A DNA stretch of 64,000 nt from assembly GCA_033782935.1 (NCBI GenBank), contig JAWQEG010002451.1, positions 62,001 to 126,000 of the forward strand. The letters run 5' to 3'. The notes under the pieces were generated by a model. The model searched no databases. It saw only the letters and a program-made list of their open reading frames with translations, and was not told where the DNA came from. Source of the DNA: Petrolisthes cinctipes (taxonomy: Eukaryota > Arthropoda > Malacostraca > Decapoda > Porcellanidae). A program made the translations under genes and the position numbers. This document shows, in pieces, positions 1-15,018 of the stretch (positions are counted from its first letter, which is position 1; each line of letters starts with the position of its first letter).

Positions 1-339
1 AAAGATATCTATTCCAGATATTAAAAATGAAACTGTCAAATAATTCTAAATCACTAGATTATATATACTGTACTAAACATCAAGTTTCACACTAAACAAC
101 TTATCAGAACTGTGTATGTTATTATAGGAAAGCTTACATCTGATCTACCAAAGTTGTCCACAACAGTTAGGCTACTACAGCCTGTACTAAAGTTTCTTTT
201 ATAGAATAAGAAGAGTTCGCAAGCAAAGATTAACAGCTGCCTAACATTACAGTACTGAGAAAGTAAATGATGTCAAGTAGGACAAGGAATCAATAACTTT
301 TACAGGGACTGAAATAATTAAACACATGATATAACTCAC

Positions 340-412
340 CATCAGGAATGTTGAGACAATTCTCAAGGTTCTGGAAGAGTGCGTTGATTCCAAGCACCAG
401 ACACAGTAACAT
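340..412 (-). CDS. Transporter exon 9 (end of helix 8), last exon in the window
   Basis: The acceptor is TGTCCTCAG and the donor GATG|GTGAGT. Residues 348-371 continue helix 8 as MLLCLVLGINALFQ and then NLENCLNIPD. The exon ends in phase 1, so at least one more coding exon lies left of position 1. Nothing in positions 1-339 continues the frame. Confidence 0.85.
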
Positions 413-3400
413 CTGAGGACAGGATTGAAAATAATAAACTCTTGGACATTGGAGTGACGCATGTTAGGCATGTAAAAGTTTTATAGTTTCCCTCTTGTTC
501 GTGAGCTGAGAAACTTTACAATAAATAGGTTGAGCAGCATCTTCTAATTTCTTCAATCAGATACTGTACTCAATAATCAAACCAATAACATCATACGAGA
601 ACGTGAAAATAGTAGTCAGAAATCTGTTTGTTATCTATATGTGTATGATTATTATTGACCATGACCGTATATATTCATGAAGAACATAAAGTAAGCCAAG
701 CTAAAGTTTTGAGTGTACTAATAACCATATACATATTGGGCACAGGAGTCATAGCTGTTGACAAAAGTTGTAAGGTAAAAATATAGAAATCATAAAGAAT
801 TTTTAATGTCACATAACCTTAGTAGACAGTAGTAAGCATTAGCGTCATAAGAGGCTTCCTCCATCTTCTAATGGGAATGGAATAAAGTGAACATACAAGG
901 GCCCTTTCTGGTCTGAGAACAGAAAATGAAGGATCTTGGTACTTGTGTAATATATCATTTAGCATGTGTGGAGCCCTTTCCATTACTCTCAAACCACATA
1001 CCTGGACACAGACAATAGCCATATTGACATAGAGGAGAGGACCATGATCAAAGCTGTTGAGTATGTTGGCTTTCACTGCTGAACCATACAGAGCGAATGA
1101 TGCACCTGTCACCACCAGGAACAGCAACCCACTCACTGGAATATATGAAAGCATAATATATGTACAGTATGCATCCACTGGGTATATAAGAGAAGCAGTG
1201 GTGGCTACAAAATATTAAGTCTGAATGTCCTCCATGAAGGGACAATGAAGTAGCAGAAGGATTGTCAAGGTTTCTTTTTAAGGTTAGATCCGGGACCATG
1301 TGGAGGAAATGTGGTTACCTAGGTGCAGGAGGTGTAGCAGAGGCAAGTTCCATTGCTTATCTATACTGAGAAGTGAAGACTAAATGCAAGAAACTTGCTC
1401 AATGAAAAGACTGAAAGATCCCCCAAATCATGTCCAGTTTCATTTGAGATGCTACACATTGCATTGGAAGGTGCATAATTCATAGTAAGGGGTAAAGATA
1501 AATGAAGGTAGTGTTCTAGAGCTGACCAGTTGTGTACATGAAAGAAAGTGTTACCATGTGGAGGTAAAGTAAGGCTTACCTACCCAACCTGGGGAAGGGT
1601 AAGTCACCTAGGTGCAGCAATGCATCCCCCCCGCCCCCTCACAAATAATTCTGATAGTAGCTAATGTAGTGGCTGCATCTCTAACCTCATTGGTAATGAT
1701 ACTGCTATTGGACAAAGCTTGCTATTTACTACTACACAAACAGACAAATCAATCTTTTCAAAATATTCCATTGCACCAGGCCACCATATATTTCAGTAAT
1801 AAATACCACAATCTACAGTACATATCCACAGTATGGTACCAACCAGTGAAGGAGATGATGAGTGCCAGGGGAAGCTGGTGTCGTTGTTTCATGTCCATCT
1901 GCACCGTCAAGATTACAGGGTGGATGTCAAACTGTAAGACATAGGTTCTACATCAACTATAGTGGAACATTTCATAACAGCATGACTTCCCCTGAAACAA
2001 TTTGTTTACTTGCACTCAAGTTTTGACATGATTCGCTGTTAACAATAATGGTAAATTTCAACCTGCATACATAGGAGTCATGATGTGCATGTTAAACTAA
2101 TTTGCCAGATATTCTTCTTCTACAACAAAACTTTCACAATTTAATACACTATGAAATTAGACAACACTGTGGCACTAGAAGTGTGATAAAAGAAAGGATA
2201 TTTCAGACAGTATGAGTAAACAGTCCTACCCTTGGAACTCATGTATCTACAATTATTGTAGTCCTGTTGGCAGCAAAGGCAGAAAAACTTCAACAGTGTG
2301 TGGGTGATGGAAATTGAAAATCAATGTAGGGAAATGAAAAGTAATGGTGCATGATATCATAGATTTTAAGACAAATATAAAACCAGAAAGAAGTCAGTAA
2401 TGAAGATTTAGAAAAGCATTAAGTTTTCAAGTATTGGGAAGTTATACTCTGCAAATATCGTAGAAGTGGAGAGTGATATAAGAGTGAAAATGCAAACAAG
2501 AAAGGGATTTGAAGAACTTGATTATATCCCGAAGGGAAGGATGATCCTTGAAGTGAAAACGTCACCGAGAAACAATGTACTGCTCCCAACACTCTCATAT
2601 GGACGGGAGACATGAACAGAAAATGATGATTGACGAAGATTTCTCCAAACCGAGAGCTGTAAAGATAAACGGTCTCAGAAAGTCAGGTAGTGTGAATAGG
2701 CTGGAAATACTAAATGATAGGAAGGTGTATGAGTCATTTGGAATGGAGGAGAATACTTTAGACATTGAATGTGAAGCCGTTGAACAAACTTTGAGGTGGT
2801 ACAGCTATGTTCACTGAATGGATGATGACAGATACTGGTGAATAGAAGAACATCAAAGGTATGTGAGAGAACAGTGGACCAATATATTAAGGAACAACTT
2901 CTATGTAGTGAAAGAGGCATTGTGGCACAGGGAAAGAGGAGTACTAAAGGAGTGTGTTTTAACAAACAAGACTCAAGGCGGTTCTGTCATAGTCATCGCT
3001 TGGCATGGGTTTCACAGGGGGAATCTATTTGTTGGAGATGATGATGATGATGGTGATAAAAAGTTGAGATGAATTTCTTAGGGTGGTGACACATTATCCA
3101 GCTGATGGGTGTTTAGCTGAAATACACCGGTTACTAGAGAGGTAATTGAAATTAAATCCTAATACTGCAAAGAAAAAATAACAATATGGTTGTAGTAGAA
3201 GACAAATACAGTAGTGCATATATTTTAAGCCTTATATCAACCACCTGGAAAGCGATGACACCAAAACAGTAGGCAGCTGAAGTCCAAGTGGGGACCTCTG
3301 GTGGTGGTTTGTAGGAAGAAGGAGGGTCAAGAAAGAGGGAAGCCAGTGTCAATCCAGTTACCACCACAACTGACACTCCTCCCACCCATGTCACCACCCT

Positions 3401-6400
3401 GAAACACATTTTTCTGTTAATACACATTTAGCCCTAATAAAACAATGTAGGTCAGGATCTGGAATGTTGCCTAAGTACAACAGCCTCACCCTCTTCATCA
3501 CAAACTTACATTATGTGTAGATACTTTCACTATGCCAATCACAATATCCTTCTGAAGTGAATATCCCACCCAAAGTCTCCATTGGTTCAAAATGTGTGTG
3601 GTTCCATGATGGTTTGGGTGGGCTGTCGATCGTCCAGATACCGCCTCCTTCAGATCTCAAGCATCAATTCAGATGGGTTAGGGATTCAGTACACCCACGG
3701 ACTAAGGTAATGACGTCTCACTGTGAACCATATGAAACCGTGACCTGTAAAACTGAAGCACTTAGTAATGTGGCCCCTGTATGGTGTGAACTGTAGTCAG
3801 TGCTTCATTTCTATACGTCACGGGTTCATAATTTACAGTGAAGTTGGTAAGTCGTCAATACCTTAGTCCGTGGGTATGCGGCTTACTAACTTAATTCATA
3901 CTGTACACTCGTGATACATAATTTCTGACCAGCGTGTGAGGAGCAGAAAGCTTCGAATCGCCTGGTATTGTTCATTTCCCCACTCAGTACACATATAAAG
4001 GCCGAGTTCGAATGCAGGGTAGCCTATGTGTAGTGCCTGTCGTTCGTCTCTGGTCAGGGATTACGTATCACGAGTGTATACTCTCAATCCAAAATTTGTA
4101 TCCTGGTCTTGTTGAAGTTTCGAAACATTTGACATACTTATGAATCAATTGCAACGCTTATCTTGTTTCATATTTGCTTGAGCTCCCTAATTAATACTCG
4201 ATCCGGCTATTCGAAGCAAGCCTAGAGAGAGAGAGAGAGAACAGAATCCTTGCTACATTTTTAACAATCTTACATCTAGAGTATTCCCTCGTTCGTGGAT
4301 GGAAACAAAATAAGTCATAGTCGTAACTCCCAAACTAAGACACAACAGGCTAGATTTCCATAACTACCGGGGATAAGTGTCATAACTGCATGCCAGCCGT
4401 GATGATACAGGCTATACCATTCTACCACCCACCGAGACAACTCCCCTCCCACCCCATCATTCCCACTGTATCCCTAAATAATCTATGATCCTTGTTGGTC
4501 ACTATACTCACCCTAAGTCTTTGGGTGTGCCGAACCAGAGTAGCGGTGTGAGGGCGACAGTGAGGACCAGTAGCCAGTAACAGAAGGACAGATCCCACCC
4601 GGTAGTAGACACCACCAACTGCTGCATCGTCTCTGAAGCTGAGGACCATACAAAGGGGGTTAAGTTAATGTGGGTCAGTGTGGGGGAGGAGGTGGGTCAG
4701 TGGGTACTGTGTGGGAGAGGGAGGAGGGTCAGTAGGTATTGTGTGGGGAAGGAGTATTGTGTGGGAAAGAGGTGGGTTAGTTGGTATTGTGTGGGGAAGG
4801 AGGTGGGTCAGTGGGTATTGTGTGGGAGAGGGAGGCGGGTCATTAGGTATTGTGTAGGGGAGGAGGCAGCAGGTTACTAAGTAGGTATTGTGGGGGAAAG
4901 AGGTGATTTAGTAGGCATTGTGAGGGAAGGAGGTGATTTATAATAGTAGGTAGTGTATGGGAAGGATCTCCAAAAAATATTTAAACATATGTTACCAGTC
5001 AGTATGCTCACCCCTGCTAACAAACAAACAGACATAACATTGAAGCAACCCATTTGGTGGAGGGATAACAAAATCACACTCGACAAAACCACACAACAAC
5101 AACAACACTCGATCTACATTTGTGTTTGGTGTTCCTCCGCCGACAGTTTAGTTACCAATGTGTATAATTATAACTAGGAGGAGACTCACGGTACTCACCT
5201 AACAACATGAAGGGTATAGCAGCCCCGAAGATGGCGATGTTGAGTAGCCCCGAGACAATCTTCCTTAGCACAACACCACCTGCCTTCTCTGCCAACCCGG
5301 GGTAGGGGTGTCTGTGGGGGGCAGGGGGATTGCTATATACACACGGAGGGAGGGATGGAAGGAGGAGGGAGCATAATATTTCTCCATGCATCTATCCTCT
5401 GTTGTTTAGTCGTTCGAACCACAAGTGATTCAGTTAAATTGTGGCTGGCTAAGGAAACCAACTTTTGTGCGCCATAATATTAGTACTTACAATGCTACAG
5501 ACAAACTAAGCAGTCCGTACCGTTACTCTATTACCAGACTACTAAAGTATTATACATACACTGGGAGTCAATAATCCTGTTCTGCTGATCCGAGACACAA
5601 CACGAATCTCTATCAACCTTACATCCCGATCCTCCCGAATCACTTTAGTTGGTAGAGATTAAAATTGTGACTCAGAACAGAAGTATTGACTCCCCCCCCC
5701 CCCAGTGTACAGAATATTAGCTACAACTAACCAACAGGGCTCAAATATATCATAGTAAAGTTAAATGTTTGTTGGTAAGCGTTCATTCATGGCTATATAG
5801 GACCTGGCACAGCTTTGAAACCATAACATAAACTCGTACTGCAAGAGGAGGTAAATGGTCCACTGTTTCGAAATGAGCCTGAAACACTTTTTTTGGCTCG
5901 CGAGGTCAGTATTGCAAAACCTACGAACAAGTAGGAATTCTAAGAGGTTTGATAAATACCGGCTCTTGCAGACAGACAGACAGACATTTGAAGAGGCATG
6001 AGACAAGGACAAGACCGACTGAAGGGGGTAGTACAGTGTTGGTAAATCTGGAGATAACTGATTCCTCCAAACAATTCCAAGCAACAGAAATCTGGAGCAA
6101 CCGATTCCTCCAAACTATTCCAAGCAACAACAGAACACCACTATATTTATTCATCTGGTCCTGTTTCCTGGCATATTTTGGAGGAATCACGGCACTCCAA
6201 AGTCTCCAATGCAAGCACTGTACCAAAAAGTATACCATCTCCTTAAGGGGGGTAATTCACTTTTGTTACACTGGAGTGCCATGATGATTCCTCCAAAGTA
6301 TACCAGGAAACAGGACCAAATGAACAAAAATAATGGTGTTGTTCTGTTGTTGCTTGGAAGAGTTAGGAGGAATAGGTTGCTCCAGATTTACCAACACTGT

Positions 6401-7201
6401 ACACTCGCAATCCAAAATATGTATCCACCAGGCTTGCTTCGAATAGCCTGATCGAATATATATTAAACGAGTTCAAGCAAATATAAAATAGGATATAGCG
6501 TTGTAATTGGTTCACTACTATGTCAAATGATTCGAAACTTCAACAAGACCTGGATACAAATTTCGGATTGCGAGTGTACTGTACATACTTCCCCCTTCAT
6601 AAATAATTAACAATACCTGTGGTGAAGATGTGCCTCCCTGGGCCAAAACAACTCTAGGATGAGCCAGGATCGAGCCAGGAGGACAGCCGTGTACACCTCC
6701 ACCACCACCAGGACCACGAACATCACAAACCCCAGCCATCCTGTACACAAAAAAACATTACAAACTATTACACAAAAAACATTACACAAGAACATTACAA
6801 TTAACGTAACAAGAACATTACAAAAACATTATAACATTACACTACAAACATTACATTACAAACTATTACACAAAAACATTACTAACATTACATTACATTA
6901 CAAACTATTACACAAGAACATTAAAAACATTACATTACAAGATCATTACAAACTATTACACAAAAACATTACATTACAAACATTATACAAGAACATTACA
7001 AACTATTACACAAGAACATTACAAACATTACCCCAAAACATTACAAACATTTACACAAAAACATTACAAATATTACACAAGGACATTAACAACATTACAT
7101 TACAAACATTACATTACAAGATTATACAAAAACATTACAAACATTACACAAGAACAATACAAACAAACATAACACAAGAACATTACAAATTCCAGCCATC
7201 C

Positions 7202-7248
<47 letters not shown>

Positions 7249-7975
7249 CCGAAGGAGGAAGTACAGTGTTGGTAATTCTGGAGCAACTGATTCCTCCAAA
7301 CTATTCCAAGCAACAGAACACCATTATTATTTTTGTTCATCTGGTCCTGTTTCTTGGCATACATTGGAGGAATCAAGGCACTCCATTGTAATAAAAGTGA
7401 ATTTCCCCTTTAATTAACGATGCTAGGTGGGACAGTATACAGGTCAAGTCATGTATGTATGTATGTATGTGTTATGTATGTATGTATGTGTTATAAATGT
7501 ATGTGTTATATATGTATGTATGTGCTATATATGTATGTATGTATTATATATGTATGTATGTATGTATGTATGTGTTATATATGTATGTATGTATGTGTTA
7601 TAAATGTATGTGTTATATATGTATGTATGTGCTATATATGTATGTATGTATTATATATGTATGTATATATGTATGTATGTGTTATATATGTATGTATGTA
7701 TGTGTTATATATGTATGTATGTATGTATATGTTATATATGTATGTATGTATGTATGTATGTGTTTTATTATAATGTATGTATGTGTTATGTAGTCTGCAT
7801 CTGTATTATGTGGAGGCATCGTATTAATATGGGTCGTTCGTATGCAAGAACAACATTCGTGGTGTTGACGATGGCGTGGTATGAGTACGATGGCTCTGTC
7901 ACACACTTGTACCACGAATTTTCTTGAATGTGGCCCCACTATTCATAGTTAACTCCTATACTACACCTTAACTGT

Positions 7976-8007
<32 letters not shown>

Positions 8008-9166
8008 ACATACAGTACATCATGACCCATAATAATATACTCCTTAATATTATTGTTGTGAGATGTGACCTTACACAACCCAGTAACAATAGTGAGTTAA
8101 ATAATACTGTTCATCCTTGCTTTCAGGCAACGTACAGTAATTATATACATACAGAACACACGCGTCACTTAATTAACAGCAAGTGTGTGTGTTACATTCA
8201 ACATACGTGGACAAACGTATGAGGATGGGTGTTTGTCTGTGTGTGTGTGTGTAAACTATGCGTGGGGATACGTATGCCTGTGTGTGTGTTCTTCCCTATT
8301 TGTATCTTTACAGGATGGCGTCAAGCTCGTAATGTCCCGTTTTTTAAAACCCAATTATAAAATGTTTCTTTAAAGTTATGTATGTTATTGGCACACACCA
8401 CTTGTGTGTGTGTAAACTATGCGTGGGGATACGTATGCCTGTGTGTGTGTGTGTGTGTGTTAACCATGCAAGGGAATACGTATGTATGTGTGTGTGTGTG
8501 TAAACTATGCAAGGGAATACGTATGTGTGTGTGTGTGTTAACCATGCAAGGGAATACGTATGTATGTATGTGTATGTGTGTGTGTGTGTGTGTGTGTGTA
8601 AACTATGCAAAGGAATACGTATGCCTGAGAGTGTGAGAGTGTGTGTGTGATAAACAAAGACATGAACTTGTGCCCTTTCATCACTATAGCTGTTGATTGA
8701 TTTCAGTCTTATTCATGATTCATTCCCTATCTAGTCAGTCTCTCTCTCTCTCTCTCTCTCTCTCTGCACATCACGCCGAGAGAGATACCAACAAAGTCAA
8801 CCCACCACACAGGAAGGCATGGCGACGCAGACATCTGGCACCACTGTACACAAGCAGCAGCTGGTTAGTACATGTGGCAGACCCGCTCTCACTTCATACC
8901 CGCTCTCACTTCATACGTATAGCTAATATTCTTTCTTCCCGATACGTATATTGAAGAGGGATAGTTATAGTTAGTTTAGTAGTGTACTAAGATTAAACTG
9001 GATGCCATTCCTTATTTATTATTTTCATTTAAACTATGCCATAAAACAACACACTGTCTTCACCACCGCATTTATATATAAAATTCAGTATAGGTCGATT
9101 TAGTGGATGTTTGGAGGAATCAACAGAAGCTCCAATGTCGCCAAAAACAACATCCTAGTCCCTTTA

Positions 9167-9204
<38 letters not shown>

Positions 9205-12200
9205 AAGAAAGCAAAGCAAATGCAATAAGGGAGAGCAACTAGTAAGTAAGTAAGCTTGTACGGGATGGCAGTGTTGTAAATGGGAAACCCAAAGATAGTA
9301 TTGTGTAGTGGACATACATACATACATACACACATACATACATACAAGTTTTATACAGGAATGGTGTGAGGACAGAGATAAAGAAAAGGTTAGTTGGATG
9401 GATGGAAGCCTGACAACACGCAATACACTACAAGATGGACTGACTATTTCAAGGTTAATAAAGGGGGGTAATTAACTTTTGTTGTTACATTGGAGTGCCT
9501 TGATTCCTCCAAAGTATGCCAGGAAACAGGACCAGATTAACGAAAAAAATGGTGTCTTGTTGCTTGGAATAGTTTGGAGGATTCAGATACTCCAGATTTA
9601 TACCAACACAAAATTTCCCCATTAGACTAATCATATTTACGTAGAAGAAGAGGGGGTCGAGATTCTATGTTTATAAATAGGACGGTGAAGGTATGTGTTG
9701 TATATGGATGAATAAATTATGTTTAGGTTACTTGGAACGGGATTGTCAAAAGGTTCTTAGAAGAGTGTGTTTCATAGTAATGCAGCAAGTGGTTAGAAAC
9801 GAGCTTTGAATTTTGCTAAGAAGAAAGGTTAGTGGGGAGGGAGAGGATAAGGAGGAAATATCTTGCTACTTTGAACAATAGAAAAAAGTGCCCTATTAAT
9901 TACTGAAAGCAACAGAACACAGTGACAAGAGTAAACACAACATATGCACGCGATTCTATATAGAGATTCAAGGCAACCAGTCAAGTGATAATTATGATGA
10001 CTTGCAATGAATAAAACAATTACTAAACAAGTGGAAAGGTCGCCTCCTACTCCATTGCATGTTGCTTTGTTAAGGACCCTGTGATGTATAGTCAGAAAAT
10101 TGGAGGTTAGTGAGTCCTGCTACTATTGCCACGAAACACCGCCTACATTGAAGGAGTTTGTTTCGTGGCATAGTCAGGAGGAATCAGATGCCACCAAGGT
10201 TTCTGATTCCTCCTGACTATGCCACGAAACACACTCCTTCCATAAAAAGGTGGTGTTTCATGGCAATATTTGGAGGACTCCCTTCATCATTATCTCGACA
10301 CTTATCAGAGACGAGGCTTCAGTGTTGGTAAATCTGGAGCAACCAATTCCTACAAACAATTCTAAGTAACGGGGGCACTTTCATTTTTGTTTATTTGGTC
10401 CTGTTCCCTGGCATACTTTGGAGCAATCAAGGCACTCCAGTGTACCAAAAGTATATCTATTACTCCCTTAGTTATCTTTCATCTGACAGTGAAGCCATTC
10501 GTCGGGAAATGCTTACAGAAAGAAAAATAAAGAAAGGATGTTTGGGACAAGAAGTTGCGTAATATTACCCACATTTGTCATCAGAAGACAACAAAGATAT
10601 TAATGCGTAGTGGAGTCAAATTCTTATAATATAAACATCACACTACACTTATACTATCCCTGTGACTAATTACTTAAAAAACACAGTACAGTATATCTAC
10701 ATACATTAATCACAACACACGAATCATTCACTATATACCACGAGTCATTTAGTACACACATATGAGACGATACGTATAGTGAATGGCCCTCATACCTCAT
10801 TTTGCCTCAACTAAATAAGAGTAACATACAGTATATTTGAAGTGCATGGATAAGATTATATTTGTTAGTGAAGGAGAGTCTACTTATTTATGCTTCCTCC
10901 CAATTGTACACATGAGAATTGTGAGAGAATGAATTTGCCTGGATCAATACAGCAGCTGTGGGTGTGTTTCATGGCACAGTGTGAAGGAGGGTTTAGTAAC
11001 CTTCCTGTTCATGCACCTATCAAAAAAAAAAAACCTTGGTAACTCCTTCTATCGACAAAGACTCAAAACTGGTTACTAACATCACCAGCCGTACGTTGTC
11101 CTGCAGAGTAGCCTACTGTACGTATCATGAGCATGGTATTATCCGGATATAGCTAAGGACACACACACACACACTCTGTACGTACACACACAATCACTCC
11201 TTGTTGCCAATACACAGATACGTATACTCTACACTATATTGGTAGCTCTCTCGGTGGTGCTCTCTCTCTCTCTCTTGGCAGATGGTGGTGTTCGGGCTGG
11301 TCAAGAAGAGAGCTACCTACTTATGTTATTCCACGAACCCTGAATGAGTTGTGTGTGTTGTGAATGATAGGAGGAAAGTGTCGAGTCCTGTGCCACCAGA
11401 GGTTTCTTGTAAATACATGACTTATTTGTGAAGTCTTTGTTTACATTCTACAAAACAAACACGGCTCTCATGGGAACTGTAGGAATGATTTATGCTTTAG
11501 TCATGTATGAACGATGTAAGATATATACGTTAGACTGCACCAAGGTAAACACGAATGTATACTCTTCTCTTTCTTTACCTTGGACTGCACCACACACCAA
11601 CTTGGGCCCATCATATTCACAAAAGCAAAGTTCACTCTTAACTAAAAAAATTTGTTGGTAAGCGTATATTTATGGCAACGACTAGTAGGACCTGCTTCAC
11701 ACTGCTTCCAAATCATAATAACAACTCATACAAATAGAATAGCAAAACCATTCACTGCTTCGAAATGAATAGCCTAAAACACTATGGTGAGGTCAGTATT
11801 GCAAACATACGAACCAGAGTCCAAACTCTAAGATGATGCTTTGTGAATATTGTATACAGTACGAACACACTGACATCTGGTGGAAGTCGGACATAACTTA
11901 ATTTAATCCTTGAGTGTACATACAATTGCCAGTACTTATAACTTGTACAGGAAATAAAGACTGACATAGCTGACTATACCAGATATATATATGTGTTGGC
12001 AACTGTACACACGTTACATGTACAGTCGGCAAAATTAATACTGGAACCACCCTGATATTAAAATGAATTATAATAATCTGTAGGAGTTACAATACTTTTT
12101 TTTGCCGACTGTACACACAATAGATAATATTATTCAGCAGAGAATAGTATTTTTATTCATTGATTATTATTCATTTGGTAATCAACGAGATGAATGTGTA

Positions 12201-13058
12201 TATGGTTATCATCTACCACTGTCTATTATTGTATTCACCATTCACACAAACAAACCATCACTATCATCATCACCATCACCACCACAAACAGCATTACTAC
12301 AATTTTTACTGTAAGTATATCTCTCACACACACACACGCCACCACAATTTATTTTATTACTATTTTAATCTTAACTCCGACCAACCACGCTAGAAACACC
12401 GCTACAACAACAACAACAACTACCACTACTACTACTACTATTTCCCTTATCACTAGCAGCAGTATAGTAGTAGTAGCAGCCTCTACACCACCTACTACTA
12501 CCACCACAAAACAACCACAATTTTTTTTAGCATTACTTGTCTTGTCTCCATGCCACTAACGACACTACCACGACTACTACTACTACCACCACCACTATTA
12601 TTACTATTACTACTCCTCCTACTACTACCACAAATACTACAATAACAACTACCATCACCACAAATACTACAACAACAACAACAAAAACAATTACCATCAA
12701 TACAAATACAACAACAACCACTACTACCACCACCACCACTGCTACAACAACAACAACAACAACAACAACTACTACTACTACTCCTACTACTACTACTACT
12801 CACCACAGTAGACGAGAGCCCCTGGGAGTGAGACGATAGGCAATACCCCCAGGACCCCCAACACGTAACATACAGCCCGACCCAAGCTGATCCCACCTGG
12901 GCCCCCCTGGTTCACCTGCTGCATGGGGTCACACAGGGTCAACACTAGGGTTTAATCTGGGGTCACACATAAGGTGGGGATAGGTTTTGGGTTTTTTCTT
13001 TGGTCACACGTGGGGGTTAAGACTAGGAGGTTTATAATTATGGGGTTACACAAGGGGT

Positions 13059-13089
<31 letters not shown>

Positions 13090-14367
13090 ATCTGGGGTTG
13101 GACTCTGGGATAATTTGGGTATAACATAAATTACAATATCTATGTTGGTATTCCTGATGTTATAATTTTATATGTGAATCACTTGGTAAATGTCTGTATG
13201 TCTGGTGCATGGAGTTGCTTGGGACACACACTCACGACTTGATGAAAAACTAAACAACAACAAAAACAAACAGTCAAACCTAACCAAAACCATAACCTCC
13301 TTGACGGATATAACACACAAACACATACACACGCACACACACACACACACTTCCCGGAAACCGAAGTCCAAGTATGTTGACATTAATCTATTTTCTTCCA
13401 CTCGAGCTCAAAAACAAGGTCATTTAGTTCTTATATTTTGGGCGAAATGGAGGGCTACTGAATCCTCTAAAACTATACTTGGAAACAAACAACAACCCCA
13501 GCTTACGAGTATATATATATTTACATGAAGGGGACATGTTTTGTTGCATTTTTGGTGGGAATCAGTATCGCCTTTGAATTCACTCATAATAAATTACAGT
13601 ACTCCCTTTAAGGGGGAAATTTTGTGTTGGTAAATCTGGAGCAACTGATTCCTCCAAACTCTTCCAAGCAACAGAACACCATTATATTTGTTCTTCTGGT
13701 CCTGTTTCCTGGCATACTTTGGAGGAATCAAGGCACTCCAATGTAACAAAAAAGAATTACCCCCTTAAGGACCCTGTGATCGTGTATGAAATATGGTGGC
13801 TTCTGATTCCTCCTATCTATGCCACGAAACACGATCCTTCCACATAGATGATGTTTCGTGGCAATATTTGAAGGACTCATTTACATCCAATTTTCTGACC
13901 AGCCTACATCACAGGGTTCTTTAACTTAATATGTACAGGATGTGAGTCTAACCATCCGCATCTATAGCTTACAGTGTGTTATATGGACGGATGAGATGAC
14001 AACTACTACTGTATGGTGAGAGAAGGAGTGAGTGTTAGGCTACCAAGGAAACCCACTATTACCCAGTGATAATGTGTTTCTATAAATAGTGTGAAAATAT
14101 ACTGAAAGTCTAATTTGTAGTTTTCTAAAAGTTGAGTAGATGAAGAGCTCGCCTGCCTGCCTCTTCACACACACACACACACACAATACCTGTTACCTAT
14201 GCCTTCTTTTCACACACACACACACACACACACACGCAATACCTGTTACCTATGCCTTCTTTTCACACACACACACACACACAATACCTGTTACCTATGC
14301 CTTCTTTTCACACACACACACACACACACACATACACACACGCAATACATGTTACCTATGCCTTCTT

Positions 14368-14403
<36 letters not shown>

Positions 14404-14421
14404 CAATACCTGTTACCTATG

Positions 14422-14489
<68 letters not shown>

Positions 14490-14768
14490 TTAATTATTAG
14501 CCTGAGTCTCCATTTCGGTAAACAAGAAGAGAACTTTAAACCACCAGTTATGAGAGGAATTTCAAGACGAGAGAAACTTATTATAATGTTTCTATGACGT
14601 CAATGCACTGAGGCAAGAACTACGTAATCTAACAGGTGTGTCTGCAAGGAACAAGATGATAAAAAAACAAACAAACACACACACACATACACACACAGAA
14701 TTTTATAGTAATTTTCCTATAAGGTGGTCTGAGGAGGAGTGGGTGTGTACGTGACATTTCTATTGTCC

Positions 14769-14799
<31 letters not shown>

Positions 14800-14800
14800 A

Positions 14801-14860
<60 letters not shown>

Positions 14861-14861
14861 A

Positions 14862-14949
<88 letters not shown>

Positions 14950-14959
14950 GAGTGGAAAA

Positions 14960-15018
<59 letters not shown>

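Noticed and set aside
2575..3072. Small intact genes in 2575-3072
   Set aside because: Short frames are pieces of one decayed reverse transcriptase, not separate genes.
6659..7417. 252-codon open frame
   Set aside because: Runs over transporter exon 3 antisense, then a minisatellite, a poly(A) run and a hairpin element; composition follows the repeats.
7420..7939. Overlapping frames of Tyr/Met/Val/Cys
   Set aside because: Pure (TATG)n translation.
12194..12896. Poly-Thr, poly-Ser/Cys and poly-Val frames
   Set aside because: Triplet repeat; only 12804-12918 on the minus strand is a supported exon.
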